From Cylindrobasidium torrendii FP15055 ss-10 (Eukaryota > Basidiomycota > Agaricomycetes > Agaricales > Physalacriaceae): a stretch of 64,000 nt of DNA. How positions within the stretch are numbered: the stretch's first letter is position 1; every line of letters starts with the position of its first letter. The notes under the pieces were generated by a model, which had not been told where the DNA came from, made no database searches, and saw only the letters and a list, made by a program, of their open reading frames with translations. Made by a program: the position numbers and the translations under genes. This document shows positions 10,832-27,268 of this stretch, one piece after another. Location of the stretch: NCBI GenBank assembly GCA_000934385.1, contig KN880472.1:79900-143899 (forward strand), in the 5' to 3' direction.

Positions 10832-11998
10832 TTAGATAAAAGAATCAAGCAGTTTCCTCGAGAATTCGACTCCGACCTGCAAACAGATGAGTTAGGGTAA
10901 AAAGAAAAGCAACAGGTCCAACTCACAAAGGTGGCAGCATTTGCAGGGAAAGCCCTTGCCATCGCAGGTCCGAATCCTCTCCACAGCGCCTTCACTCCGT
11001 CTGCAGCAATCGTCTTCTTCGCACAGTCCAAGAAACCGGAATATGTCCCTTCTGGTGCAGATTGTATACGTGACTTGAGTACGTCTGGCGGGATGGCCAA
11101 CGACCACATCGCAACACCAGCCATACCACCAGCAACAATAATGCTTCCAAGGTCGAGGTCAGACGGCGACTTGCCCGCAGGCGTCAACGCCTTCTTCGTG
11201 ACTTCGTATGCCGCAAAGTACGCGGCGCTACCTGGTCCATCGCGCAGGATGGTTGCAAACGAACCCCGGAAAATGCTCTTGAGGCCGCCTTCCTTGTAGA
11301 GATGGCCAATCACGTCTATCACGCCCTTGTATTGCTTCTCGCCGGCAACGCCCTGGCCTTGGACCTGTAGCAGCACCTTGGCGCGTTCCACAGGAGCGGT
11401 CACGAGTGTTGTGGGCACAGCCGACATGAACCCAGCGGTGGCAAGTTCGCCAATCGAAAGCGTTTCGCTCTTCCGGTTCGGCGTCGCCGCAAAGATCAGG
11501 AGTTTGGATGTATCGTATGCCTGTGTTGTTCTCCTCTTCAGCCACAATGAACAGCACGGGGGACAACGGAGGCCCGTACCCAGAACGAAATCGCAAAAAT
11601 GGGGGTGACACCGAGCAGGGGCGGTACAACACCGCGGAACATGCTTGCATGGTGTCAGTCAAAATGGCTCTCGATGAGGCGAATAGGCAGCGCACCCAGT
11701 CAAGCCATCCTTGGCCACAGTCCGCTTGACCACATCCAGGCCGCCAGTGTAGGTGCCAGGTGCTGCTGTCTGCAGACGCGTCTTTGTCAAGTCAAATGGA
11801 TGGCCTAGATGCCAAGTTGAGCAAATCGCCTATTGTCGTGTCCGATGGACGCACCGACAAGCACCGCGCAGACACCTCCAAATCCTCCAGCAACAAACGA
11901 CTTGACAGACTCTGCGGTCGCAGAGCCAACGTCCTCGGCAGCTTCCTTGCTCTTCGCGATGGTCAGCGATGAAAAAAGCCAGCTATATGCGCTACCAT
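10832..11998 (-). CDS. Mitochondrial carnitine/acylcarnitine-type carrier
   Basis: Proposed exons are 11998-11996, 11951-11855, 11804-11696, 11643-11580, 11520-10927 and 10876-10832, giving 303 residues. Three mitochondrial-carrier repeats are visible. The signature motifs are 'PFDLTKTRLQT' in repeat 1, 'PVERAKVLLQVQGQG' in repeat 2 and 'PPDVLKSRIQSAPEG' in repeat 3. The second-repeat 'VTAPVERAKVLLQVQ' and 'GKSPSDLDLG' regions are typical of the Crc1/CACT branch, which exchanges acylcarnitine for carnitine across the inner mitochondrial membrane. Only this splice solution gives an ATG for the SKEAAEDVGSATAES frame: an ATG-only first exon joined over a 44-nt intron. A TATA-like element on the minus strand lies near 12097-12088. 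The first exon is the least certain part. Confidence 0.85.
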
Positions 11999-12086
11999 TT
12001 TCTAGTGGGTATGTGGTGGTGGAACGAAAAGGAGAGACGATGTTGAATCCTCCGCGGCGGATGCGAAACGGAATATCACAAGGTCG

Positions 12087-12098
12087 GCTATATAATGG
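12087..12098 (-). promoter_or_regulatory. TATA-like element of the carnitine-type carrier
   Basis: Read on the minus strand the sequence is CATTATATAGCC, about 90 bp upstream of the proposed ATG at 11998. The spacing is reasonable for a fungal core promoter. Confidence 0.4.
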
Positions 12099-12247
12099 CT
12101 ATATTGCCTCCGGCCCCCGGCTCCCCACACTTCGATCGGAACCAAATCGCAAAGGCTCGAATTTGACTTGAAATGGCACGCGTCTTTCAGCCAACCTTCA
12201 TCGAATTACACCATTATATACACCTATTCCTATTTGACCGATAATTT

Positions 12248-15200
12248 CTATACACCCTCCGGCGGTCCCTTATCCAATAATTCCTGCAACTTCCCCAATG
12301 TCCTCGATAACGACAGAATCCCACCCGACGTCAAACTGGGCACCGCAGGCTCTTCTCCGCAGAAAGTTGGCGGCAAGACCAGCTTCGAGGTATCCTCATG
12401 GTCCTTCTCCTTCCTGCTCTTTTCCACCAGCGCTTTCGCATCGGACAGCACCTTTCTTAGCTTCTCCTCCTTCCAATAGATGTGCTTAATTTCTCTCGCA
12501 ACATCACCCAACGGAATCTCCAACGCCCTCCGCACAAATCCGCGGGACAAAACGTACGCCTTCTCACTGTACAAGCGGCTAGAGTGGGAGACGTGAGTAA
12601 CCCTGCACACGAACATTCGGGAAAACGCACCTATTCACAATCCCCTCCTCTGTCCCCCTCAACTTCTCATACGCCGGCTCACAAAACCACGGCTCCTTCA
12701 CCAACACCAGCCCTTGTATACTCACAAAGGCCTGCAACAACGACGACCGCGCCGCACTCCATGTCTCCGTTGTATCACCCGCCCAGGTCCCCAGAATCGA
12801 CAAGCACACCTTGCCCTCCTCGTACAAATTTGGATTCACACGCCCGTTCCCATTCGTCCAACTCAAGAAATGCGCCTTTGGTGGTGAGTTGGGGAAATCC
12901 GAGTCAAGCATCCAGTCGATAACAAACGGCGCGTCCTCATACGGCGTATTCTCCGGCCCAATAATCAGTGAACGTAACAAGTCAGACCGGTCCTCATACG
13001 TCCGCACAATGATGTTTTCTACAGCACTCGTCAGCAAGCAAGGCTTAGAACCTCTGCAATAAGACACACCTGGAAGACTGTTTCTCAAAATCCCATACTC
13101 CTTGTTCAAGCGAGCATGGAACTGCCGATTTGGTTGCGCTACTGGGCTCCCGTACCACTTATGGTCTGCCGGTGCCTCCTCTAGGATCTCAAATCTCTTC
13201 CAAGGCCGGTTGTATTCTCCCACTTCCTCGTTAACCTGCCTGGACGGACCCGCTTCGCTGCTATCACCGTTCTTATCGACCACATCGTCCTCGTCCATAT
13301 CCTCCCTGTCTCTTTGTGCAGCAGCAATCAATTGACGCACGTCCTCGATGGGAAAGGGATTCTCAACCTCCATATCCTGTGATAGCGCCATGGCTGTCTC
13401 CGGTGTATACGGCTGCGCAAGGGGCGGTGAGCTCGATCTTGAGTCCACCTCGTCCATCTCGGAATCACTGTCTGCATTTGAGGCAAGCGACGTCGATTGT
13501 GGGTCTTGGTCCATATCTTCATCCACCCAAAGATGGTCACCGTCCACTCCATGAGGATCGGCAGACCATCCTTCCTCGTCGTCCCAATACTCAAGGTCAT
13601 CGTGGTGGTGTTCGTGTGAGTGCATAGCGTCCCAAGTCGCCTCTTCCAGGTGCTCCATGGCGTCCATCAACCGGCTCAGACGTTCGAGTGGATATGTCGC
13701 CTTGCTGCCGTCCGGATGTCGCACAAGCACAGTGCCATCTGGCCCAAGCTGGGTTCTCTGTAAGTCCAACTTCTTCAATAAGTGAGTCGAGTATACCTTT
13801 ACAACATCCCCACACCAATCAATCGGCGTCGTACTGTCGCAGGATGTCTGCATGTAGGCATGATCCCATTTTGGATCCGTCCCCCGGTGCTTGAGCACGT
13901 CGTTGCCGATATCCCATAATGTGCCCCTCCAGCCAGTGTATGAATCAAGCGCTGCCGGAATTTCGCGTACCCACTCCTCCATTTCTCCAATCCGCGGAAT
14001 ATGCGGCGGCGTGTACCCGTTCGTCGTCCCTTCCGGATGAATGAAAACGTAGTCGCCAATTCTTACACCAAGTCCATCGTGACCGGTGTCCTCAGCGTCG
14101 GGGTCGGTACCCTGTGTATCAAGCTCAAGAACTGATACAGTTTCGGTCTTCTTGTCTTTGAGAAGGTATAGTGATGCTACTCGCTGTCGGGCGTCTACGG
14201 TTTGAACGACACCACTCTCTTTGAAGTCTTCTCCACGCCAAATAACAGTATCGCCTGGCCTTCGCACAGAGTAAGTATGGAATTCAAAAACAGCAGATGC
14301 GCACTTACCAGCAGTCATACTCATCCGTATTCAAGTAAGGAATGAGGTCCACCGACCGACACATCTCCTCTGTACCGTCTTGCCACAGCACTCGCACACT
14401 CGTCTCCGTTTGCTTCACAATCAGAGCGTTGACATGAACGTACTCTCCAGAGTTCACGCCTGGTCCGTGAGTCGTGCTGGGCACCTCTTCACCAGTAACG
14501 AGATTGACCCGGTCGCCAATGCGGGGCTGGTATGCTTTCTCTTCGCGCACCACAGTAAGTTTGGCTAGCTCTGCACCATACCAGAACTGAGGGGGTCGAA
14601 CACGTTCGGAAGCTTCGGCTGGGGGAAGCTTAACTGAGATTTAGTGACGCGTAATGGCGTGGACCAAGGGTGCCCACCTTTTGGTTGATTGCTAACCAGG
14701 CAATAGCATAGACCGAATGGGATACTTGAATTACGGTGTCCTCCTGAGTAGCGTTTCGATTGAGAAGGAAGTTGAAGAAGGGCGGTATAGTGTGGTTATG
14801 GGGGATAATATCCTGTCGCGAATTAGCTTGAGTGCCAGCGGAATTAAGGTAGCCCAACGCACCGTACCCTTCTCCCCTACCGCCCAGCGCGCTCCGAATT
14901 CTGGCATGCGCAGGATATGGCCATTGGACACCTCCACAATGTTTTCATCACAAAGCTATATCCCTGCATTAATGAATCATGATTGGGGAAGCAGTTATGG
15001 ATGACGAGATACCTCGATGATCTGTACTTCATGTCAGCCCTCGTCCAACAGATACAGGCAGGTGCACGCACTTGTCCTATCCAGTCATTGTATATCACAA
15101 AATCTCCCGTCTCTGCCTCAAAACATGACTGGACCTCCGTGGGCTCTTTCCATCCCTCGATGGGTATGTGATTTATGGCATGCTCGAGTTTACTGCGGAC

Positions 15201-15537
15201 ATGGAGGTCCAGGACGACGCCGGATTGCACGTCTTCAATACTGCGCTTCACGAAATCTCCGGGTTGCATGGTTCGGTCAACGAGGATGAGATCAGTTTCG
15301 GGCAAGATTTGGCGTTGCCCGTTGACGCCAATGGGAGCGATGCCGACCTCGCCGCGCTGCAACGGGCGCATCAAGGGGTCCTCATCGGAAATGGGGAAAT
15401 CTTCTGGGTCGTACCAGCATCTCTACTAGGCAGTGAGTTAAGCGTCGACGCGAAATGAATGCACTCACCAGGACAAGCGCGAGTGCATTATTGGGATCCG
15501 ATGCTAACCGGACAACATCTTGTTGATAAAACTGCAT
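12248..15537 (-). CDS. UBE2O-like ubiquitin-conjugating enzyme
   Basis: Nine exons: 15537-15469, 15422-15072, 15021-15013, 14955-14863, 14812-14678, 14628-14309, 14259-13070, 13018-12631 and 12578-12248. They give 961 residues. SH3-like CR modules ('CWPGDTVIWRGEDF', 'VGDYVFIHPEG'-type) occupy the N-terminal half. A long acidic, serine-rich linker and an E2 fold follow. The catalytic cysteine is in 'NLYEEGKVCLSILGTW' (about residue 794), preceded by NPN instead of the usual HPN, as in the UBE2O family. UBE2O acts as a combined E2/E3 on unassembled and basic proteins. A coiled coil follows the UBC domain. Exon 3 is only 9 nt (Ile-Ile-Glu), needed to keep the frame. The genes on either side give no functional hint. 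Confidence 0.9.
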
Positions 15538-16860
15538 TGTTCGTAAGGATGATTTGGACCAATCCCGGACGTCATTTGACTGGCCTTTGTCGCCGGAGCA
15601 GCGCGCGCTATGCTGCTCATGATGGAGAAAGGGGAAGATTGATCGGGGCAGCGGCCCGTTGGGCTAGGACAGAAAAAGTTCGAAAGGCTTCTAGCATTTC
15701 CGGATTAGTTTGGTTCCTTTGCCATCTCATTCCCTCTTCATCGTGCTGAGAGTGACCCCGGGCATTCATTTGGGTGCACTGGGCGTCTATGTACTTGCAT
15801 CATTCCAGGTTCAAACCTTCATCTCGACTTCAAGAAACGGCCTATAAGGTGTGGCCGGTAAGTTATTATCATAGGCTCGAGAATCATGACGCGTCCAGAT
15901 TGATTCTCGTTCTTCAGCACTACGGTATTGCTGTGAACGAAAGAAACACACATCATAGCACAGCCGCCACCGAGATGCAAACTTGCTTAACCTAAATTGG
16001 ATGAAAAGACCTCCCGCATTAAACATTCCATCAATTCTGTAATTTCGCGCGCGTCATACTAAGTCATGGCAAGTCGCTAACTCAACCCCGCCATCTGTTC
16101 TCTGGACCTCAAGTACTTCAATGAGCTACGGCCCGGTCTTATGCCGCTCTAAACACCACCAACGTATGTACTATAGCTCGTATTGAGACCGCGACGAACC
16201 GTCTCACGACAAGCCTTGTAAAATAGGCCGTTTTGTGAAGGCATCTCTACAAGAGTATCCAAGCCGTGCCCATATGTAACGGTACCACAATATCCACTTT
16301 CGATTCTTCGCTTGTTCAGCGGTACCAACACAAAGCGGCAACGCCCTAATGATCGCACACTCGGGATTGATCTAAACATCACACGAGTTCGATTCACAAT
16401 ATGCACCGATCGCTGGCGTGTTGGACGCCGTTAGTGGCATACCGTGGAGTCTGCGTAACCCTGGGTGCTCACTCATTTCACGGTTAGGAGAGGACAATTT
16501 GAAAGAATTGCCGGCGGTCGCGGTTGAGGCCCCGACCGTCACTACGTTACACTGTCTCGGAGTAATGTCGTAGAGTAAACTAGTTCTTCTTTTGTAATTT
16601 TTTTTACGTCTTCATGAATGGAAACCTGTGGTGGAAGATGCAGTGAAAGCTGGGAAACTTGTTCTCCCCGGTCATCCGGAGTACCTCGCTCATTCGCGTC
16701 ACCTTCGACTCCTTGATAGCATTCTGACATACGCAGCACGGTATCTGATGCCAGACATAACGCCTTCCGCTAACGGGCTCAATAATCCGGTAAGACTAAA
16801 TTCAAGACTTGGGATATTCGAGATCCCATGTATGGGTATAATACAACGCAGTCGGTCAAC
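15538..16860. other. Intergenic, 1.3 kb
   Basis: Between the UBE2O-like start and the GH43 stop. Short frames only, none with recognisable motifs or plausible splice-linked extensions. I see no repeat or RNA gene. Confidence 0.4.
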
Positions 16861-18448
16861 TCAAGCAAGTTCAAGATCGAACGAGGGTACAAGAACAGAA
16901 CCTCCCAGCGCCACCGTTGCAAAGTTAAATATCCCAAACCGATATCCCATAAAGTATTCCCACTCCGTGGTCATAGTAGACTCACCAATCTGCGTAAAGT
17001 CCTCCCCATTTGTGGAATATGCGAACTGCCCCAAGTGCGTGCCGTTCGGCGCAATATCTGCAGTGAGACGCAGCTGGACAGAATCTCCAGAGAGATCTGC
17101 TGCAGCTTGTTGCGTGCCCTTGTTGATAGTGGCCCAGGAGTTGTCTGAATCCTGCTCTAGCCCGTCGACGTACACGACCTGGAAAGTCTGCCCGGTCCGC
17201 TTGACACCAACGTACGCCGCCTTGTCACGGAAGAGCGACAGACCCGCGATATCCCCATCCGCCATCGAGCCATAACGCAGTTCGATGGTCCCGCTGGATT
17301 TGGGCCCAAGAATGCGGTGGGTAAGCGTGTTACGAGCAGCGAACAAGTCGTCCGTGATCGTTGCGGCCTGCAGCGTCAGACCTGCGTCCACAGTGAACTT
17401 GCTCGTGTCGGGGTTGTGGTTCCACTCCCATTTTGGCCCGAGGTCAGGACCATCGAAAGCGTCTACACCAACAGTGTCGGAATTGCCGAGAGCTGTGCCC
17501 GTGGGGTAGTCGTAGGAAGTTTGCCATTCGGTGGTGTCGAGGGCTGGCCAGCCGTCGGCGTCGAAAGTGATGGGCGCAAGGACGGGAATGCGACCACCAG
17601 GATAGGCGTCCGAGAACCCCATGTAGTACCACTTTCCCTCGGGTGTAGAGACGAGACCACCCTGGTGTGGTGAACCACCTCCGCCTACAGGGCTGACCAG
17701 AGAATCGACGAGCGAGCGTTCTTCGTACGGGCCAAAAGGTCCGCTTGTGGATTTGAGAATGCGCTCTGCGTTTGCTGGTCGAGTCACGGCGATGTAGTAG
17801 GTTCCGTTGATTTTGTACATCCGAGAGCCCTCGATGTATTCAGCTGCCGTACTTTTGAGTGTGAGATATAGAGAAAAGACGGGGCTCACTGCCGTTGTAA
17901 ACTGTCTGGCTAGAGACCTCAGAAAGGCCGTCTTCAGACAGCTGCGCGACTTGGATGTTGGTCGACCCATAGGCCACATACAGCGTGTCGGTGTCTTCAT
18001 CGACAAGTAATCCGGCGTCATAGTAGCATTTGTCGATGACCGAGGCCTGGGTGTAGGGACCGGCGGCGTCGGCAGCCGTGTAAATGTATGTCTTGCTGAA
18101 GTCGATGCACCCGCCCCAAATAAATGTACCAGTTGAGAGACGATAATTCAGAAAAGAGGCCCAAATGCCGTTCACATAAGCGTGCTCGCCATTAAGCAGA
18201 TTGTACGCGTCGTCACGTCCAAAGTCAAGCGAAGGCACGGAATGGCCGATGTACTCCCAATTGACGAGATCGTGCGACCTGAGGACGGGTGCGCCGGGAG
18301 AGTAGTGCATGGTTGAGGCTGAGTAGTAATAGGTGTCCTCGACGCGGAAAACATCGAGGTCGGCCAAATCATTCCAAAGGACGGGATTGGTGAAGGTGTC
18401 TGCAAGGACGACACTAGCAGCAACAAGGAGCGGGAAGGAGAATTTCAT
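16861..18448 (-). CDS. Secreted glycoside hydrolase family 43 protein
   Basis: Exons 18448-17890 and 17843-16861 with a 46-nt intron give 513 residues. A signal peptide (MKFSFPLLVAASVVLA) precedes a five-bladed beta-propeller. It begins with 'TNPVLWNDLADLDVFRVED', which contains the conserved general-base Asp, and reaches 'EYIEGSRMYKINGTYYI', carrying the likely general-acid Glu in the usual EGxxxYK context. From about residue 320 ('VDAFDGPDLGPKWEWNHNP') a beta-sandwich like the GH43 C-terminal domain follows. GH43 enzymes are beta-xylosidases, alpha-arabinofuranosidases or related hemicellulases; the substrate cannot be fixed from sequence alone. There is no cellulose-binding module. A TATA-like element lies about 35-45 bp upstream of the ATG, implying a very short leader. 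Confidence 0.92.
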
Positions 18449-18798
18449 GGCGACGATGACTTGTTATGCCAAGATAGGCGAGGGTTTATATATGCAGACG
18501 AGTGTTCATCGGACGTCCGATGTTTCGCGCTGTTCGAAGCTGCAGAACGCCGGACCGTGGAGGATTTGGGAACAAGGACCGGGCCCGCGCCTCACTATCT
18601 GACTGGCCGGTGCCCAGTTCGTACCAGATGACGGCGAAGACGGGGAAATTCGCGGCAGAATCCAAATCATCTTTGAATTCTTTCCGATGACTTGGAAGAT
18701 GGTGGTCTGGTTTCAAGTGACATCGGTCACAGCGCGATCGGTTCGAATTCTTGCTCTCAACTGCCATCTTCTCTATCTGAGTCTCGCCATCGCCCACA
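18449..18798. promoter_or_regulatory. Divergent promoter, GH43 and PRM10-like genes
   Basis: A 350-bp gap between divergent genes. A minus-strand TATATATAAAC-type box lies at about 18483-18494, close to the GH43 ATG. No plus-strand TATA box is obvious. Confidence 0.5.
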
Positions 18799-21048
18799 AT
18801 GACACCGGGCGAGAATCAAGAATCGCAGTCTCCAGGCAGCTATTTCCCCGCGCAGGCGCCAATGTACCAGCGGTCTGCCAGTGCTGCTGAAGATGGGCTC
18901 CCCGTCAACGCATCCCCTCCAGCTCCAAGCGAATTGCACGACTCGGCCAACTTCATGCCCGCCTTTATGAAGCCGCAGGATGAACAACCCGCCACAGAAG
19001 AACTCGAGCGTCCGAAATCCAAGTCACGCCGGCCATCGCTCATTTCCAAACGAGTGTCGACCGCCCTCATGACACCACTCAAGCCAGTAGTCAAGCCGGT
19101 CGCCAAAGTCACAGGCGCCGTTGCTGGTACCGTCGCCGATGCCACTATAGCTGGTGTCCAGGGCTTTACCAGCGTGGTTCTCCAGCGTTCCAAACAGCGT
19201 ATCAGTATCACAGCAAATGTTCAACGTACGTCGCAAGAAGCTTGTTTCCTTCTTCATGTTACTGATTTTGTTTGCAGATATCGAATTTCGCCGCAAGTTC
19301 CTTCTAAAACTCTCCAAAGCTCTTATGTCCTACGGCGCCCCTTCGCATCGTATTGGGTCTATGCTCAAGTCAGCCTCGGATATTCTGGGTGCTCAAGCAG
19401 GTCGGTCTCAACTGCTTCTCTCATCAAAAGTCTGATTATCCGCTAGACTTCGTTCATCTCCCAAATATCATCATTGTCTCTATTCGTGATAGCGAGAACT
19501 CACGCACTCGAACTTACTTCGTCCGTGCAAGCGGAAAGATTGCACTCACGAAACTTCACCAGGTTCACGGCATCTACCGCGACGTTCTTCACGACAAGAT
19601 GACTGCAGAGGCTGGCACAGATGCGCTTCGGAAAATTCTCCGCTCTCCGCCGACCTACCCGCTCTCTTTTCGCTGTGGGCTGGCGTTCTTTTCTTCGTCT
19701 CTCATCTGTGTCATCGCGTTCGGTGGTTCTATCGTCGATATGTGGCTTGCTGGGCTCTGTGCTTCTGTCCTCCAGTATCTTGGTCTCAGTGCCGCGAATA
19801 AGAGTGCGATGTACGCCAACGTCTACGAGTATGTCTTCATTCTTTATCGCATCACCAAGCTCATGGAACTGCAGGATCTCTGTCTCCATCATTGTTGCAT
19901 TCGTCGCCCGAGGCTTGAGCAATGCTCCTGGAAACATCTTCTGCTACTCTGCAATCTCTTCTGGTGGTGTGGTGTCGATTCTACCTGGCTTCACTGTCTG
20001 TCAGGCGCTTGGAACCTCTTGTTGCTACTGGGTCTCAGTCTTTTACAGTGATCAGCGCACTCGAGCTCATGTCTCGCAACATTTTCTGTGGCTCTGTGAG
20101 GATCGTCTACGCCATCATATACACACTCTTTCTGGTGGGTGCGTCATGTATAAGCCGTTGCATTTATACTCATAACGATCATTAGGGCTTTGGCTTGACT
20201 ATTGGGTCGGACTTCTATCTTGTCGTCGACCGACATGCACGCAAAGCGTATCTCGACGCTGGTAAACCCAGCAGCTACACCTACGCTCATGGCACATTCC
20301 GGATGACCAACAGCACCATCCCCTTTCTCCCCATTAATGGAGTTCTGGCCACAGGCGAACCTTCGTACCAGCAAAGCCATCTTGTCAAAGGTAAAATACA
20401 TACGTGATCGGCGTTGCTCATGAGTGACTGATAGCTTAGGTTGTTTCCGTGACCCGGATTGGCAATGGTGGCTGCAACCATTCCCATGGTGGACGCTTTT
20501 GTTCCTCGTTCCCATCTACACAACCTGCACGTCGCTCTCGAACCTACAGTACTATCGCAGCGTTCAGCTTCCCGTCATGATTTTCTTCGCCTGTTGCTCG
20601 TACGCTGCGAACAGAGGTGTCGGCGTGGTCCTGCCCACTCGAATGGACGTTGTTTCTGCTGCCGGTGCTTTTGTCATTGGCATGCTAGGGAATGTCTACT
20701 CCCGTGTCATTGGAGGTACCGCGTTCACGTCTATGGTGACTGGTGTCGTCTTCTTGGTCCCGGTGCGAACTTTCTCGCTAGTTTGCTTTTCTTTTGCTTA
20801 TGGCATGACAGTCCGGTATAGCACAGGGCGGAGGGTTGACCCAGAACTTCCGTTCGTCAGCTGAGCAGTACACCACTGGCTTTGCATTGGCACTGAGGAT
20901 GATCGCGGTCGCTTCTGGTGTCACCATCGGACTCTTCCTGAGTCAAGTCATTGGTACGTCCGACCTTCTTTTGGACGGGATCGTACTAAGTCGTCTCGTA
21001 GTTTACCTCGTTGGAAGAAGGAAAAACGCTGCCCATTTTGCATTCTGA
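18799..21048 (+). CDS. PRM10/ThrE-like (DUF1212) membrane protein
   Basis: Nine exons: 18799-19225, 19278-19400, 19447-19828, 19875-19999, 20049-20134, 20186-20390, 20440-20762, 20812-20953 and 21002-21048. They give 619 residues. A disordered N-terminus is followed by the cytosolic ThrE domain ('FRRKFLLKLSKALMSYGAPSHRIGSML', 'VHLPNIIIVS'), then about ten hydrophobic helices. The first five-helix half includes 'ISSGGVVSILPGF' and 'VYAIIYTLFLGFGLTIG'. The second, ThrE/ThrE_2-like, half includes 'GTAFTSMVTGVVFLVPSG'. Bacterial ThrE exports threonine and serine. Yeast PRM10 is pheromone-regulated and of unknown substrate. The donor of intron 4 (GTCAGG) was selected for reading frame and family match. 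The stop is 41 bp from the stop of convergent LYS9. Confidence 0.9.
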
Positions 21049-21089
21049 ACTGTCTACTCTCTGCATATGTGTAACCTCTTCATCCTTAT

Positions 21090-22631
21090 TTAGGTCCTCA
21101 CCCTCCTTTCCGTGAATGTAATACTATCATCTTTGTCAAGAACCTCCCGGATAGGGTCGACGATTTCGCTCTTGTATGGGGCTTGAATCCCGCGTATGTG
21201 GTCGAACACTCCATCCAAGACAAGCTGTGTGGCGATGCCACAAGTCCGGCCAACTGTGATTGCCATTGCGGAGTCCCCCTCTGTTTCGCCATACATTTCC
21301 ATCGTTTGCGTGATGGTTTCCTGTGCCGTGCTATGAAGATGCAGCGAATGACCTGGACGAAGGAACTCACGGTCGAGCCATCTTGCCACTCAACAACGTA
21401 CTTGTGGACCATGACGACAAGGTCGCGCTGGCCGTCCTCAAGCTTCATGAGGACCTCTAGGTTGGCACAAAGGGTGTCGAGGAGGTTGCCAGCACGGAAG
21501 GTGACCTTGGTGAAAGAGAAGAGGCCAAGCCAATGCAGGCATGAGAGGACGCGGTCTGCGTCGGAATCTGAACCGAAGCTGCAAACTGAGCGGATGCTGG
21601 CCTTCAGTGAGCTTGGGTCACGATGAGCGTTGTGAATCCCACTGGAAAGAGATATGCGTACTCTTCAGAAGCATTTGGTGCACCGATAGCATGTTGAGTC
21701 GCCTCAGCCCAGGTTGTTTCGGGACTGAGCCACTCCTTCGGTGTCGTATCCATCCATCCCATGTCAATAAGCGCGACAATGACCTCGCAGAACCCGTTAT
21801 ACCTCAGCGTCGCACGCAGAATGACCTCTGCCTCAGGAATGTCATACCATACCCGAAAAGAAACACTGTCGCGGTTTGGATAAGCGACGAATTCCAAACC
21901 CGACTTGGATGCTGCGTCCCAGCCTGGAATATCGATGGGCGTGGCACCGCGCAGGAGGTTCTTTCCTTCGACTTTGACGACTTTGTTGGCGGAGATGTAT
22001 TGTGCGGCGTTCATGAGCGCGAGGAGGCTGCCGCGGGGTGACCAGGCGAAGCCGTGGTGCAGTGGGTTCCGGGCAGCGACGCCGGGTTCGGGGAGGGAGC
22101 CGCAGTACAAGTGGTATTCACGAACATTGCCTCCGTTGGCGTGGATGGAGGCGATAGCTCGGGTGGCGTAGAGGTGATCGATTCCTGGGTCGAGTCCGAC
22201 TTCGTTGAGGACGAGGATGCCGGCGGTGCGGGCGGCGGCGTCGAGGGCGCGCATGGCGGGAGATACGTAGCTTGTTGTTATCATGTGCGTTTTGGTGGCG
22301 ATTGCGGCGCGGAGGACGGTTGGGTGGTATGTGTAGGGTAAGAGGGAGATGACGAGGTCGTAGGACTCGAGGGCGATGGTGAGTTTTGCTTCGTCGTTGG
22401 CGTCAAGGGTGATTGCCTGAGTGTTAGGGAGACCAGTTATGAGAAGCTTTGCGCGCTCGAGAGAGCGCGAGGCGACTGTGATAGTGTTGTTGGGGTTGCG
22501 CGAGAGATATTCGACACATGGTTTTGCGACAAAACCACTGCCTAGGACAAGGATCTTCCTCGATGCTAGTGTGGCATTAAAATGAGTGCAAGATGATATT
22601 TTATTATGAGATACTTACCACTGGACATCAT
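21090..22631 (-). CDS. LYS9: Saccharopine dehydrogenase (NADP+, L-glutamate-forming)
   Basis: Exons 22631-22619, 22565-21662, 21611-21371 and 21320-21090 give 462 residues. This enzyme joins 2-aminoadipate semialdehyde and glutamate to saccharopine in the fungal alpha-aminoadipate lysine pathway. The Rossmann start 'RKILVLGSGFVAKPCVEYL' is typical. The active-site region 'LNEVGLDPGIDHLYA' and the downstream 'YCGSLPEP' and 'FAWSPRGSLLAL' blocks match the family. The C-terminal part ('GNLLDTLCANLEVLMKLEDGQRD', 'MYGETEGDSAMAITVG') completes the catalytic lobe, so the gene looks intact and of normal length. The protein has no organelle signal and is expected in the cytosol. The third exon start (acceptor CCCAAG) was chosen because it alone avoids the stop at 21604. 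Confidence 0.92.
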
Positions 22632-26553
<3,922 letters not shown>

Positions 26554-27268
26554 TCGCCCCACCTCATCCCCTCCCTATCCCGACCTCACCTCACATATTC
26601 ACTGAGACCCGAACAATGGACTGTTTCCTAGTAAACCTTATTGCATCCACTCGTTTTCTGTGTACACATCGCGGGGCCTATCGTTGATTGAAAATGGACT
26701 ATACCTAGTTCGTGTAATGGTTATTGCCACTATCATTTGAGCACGGACTATACATTGTATATGCAGTCGTCTTAATTTCTTCTTTGCTTGATTGCTGGTG
26801 TGTTGTTTTGAGGTGTTGTTTTGAGGAGTGCTAGACTCTAGTGAGGCGATGGCAAACGCTGGGGCGCTACTTGTTCGTCCGAGTTGTTGTCTGCAAACGG
26901 CTATATGCTCAATTTCGTGAAAACGAAGACAATGGGATCAAGCTCAAGTTCGATGAATCATGAATGGCATCATGCGTAGTGGTCAAATGAAAGTTCAATC
27001 GAGCTGAAGGTCTGAGCTAAACCACTGTGAAGCATACCTTATATACAAGCTTGTACATATGCACCATGATTTCACCAGAAAACACGCCCGTTTTTTGTAG
27101 TAACTTCAGTCCCTCTTCATCATATTCGACATGAATAAATCGTGAAAACTCATGAACATATTTCCTGCTACAAGTAAACATCCTCTACGACATGATTGCC
27201 CAACTGGACAAGACCCAAATAATACACCCTACATATACCCAAGACTTTTTATATTTGACTAGGCAGAT
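26554..27268. other. Intergenic between convergent genes
   Basis: Contains the 3' ends of the GMC gene and the siderophore transporter. A 13-bp direct tandem duplication (GTGTTGTTTTGAG twice) lies at about 26800-26825. Nothing else is recognisable. Confidence 0.45.

Noticed and set aside
18730..18760. GGTTCGAATT resembling a tRNA B box
   Set aside because: No A box or cloverleaf can be drawn around it.
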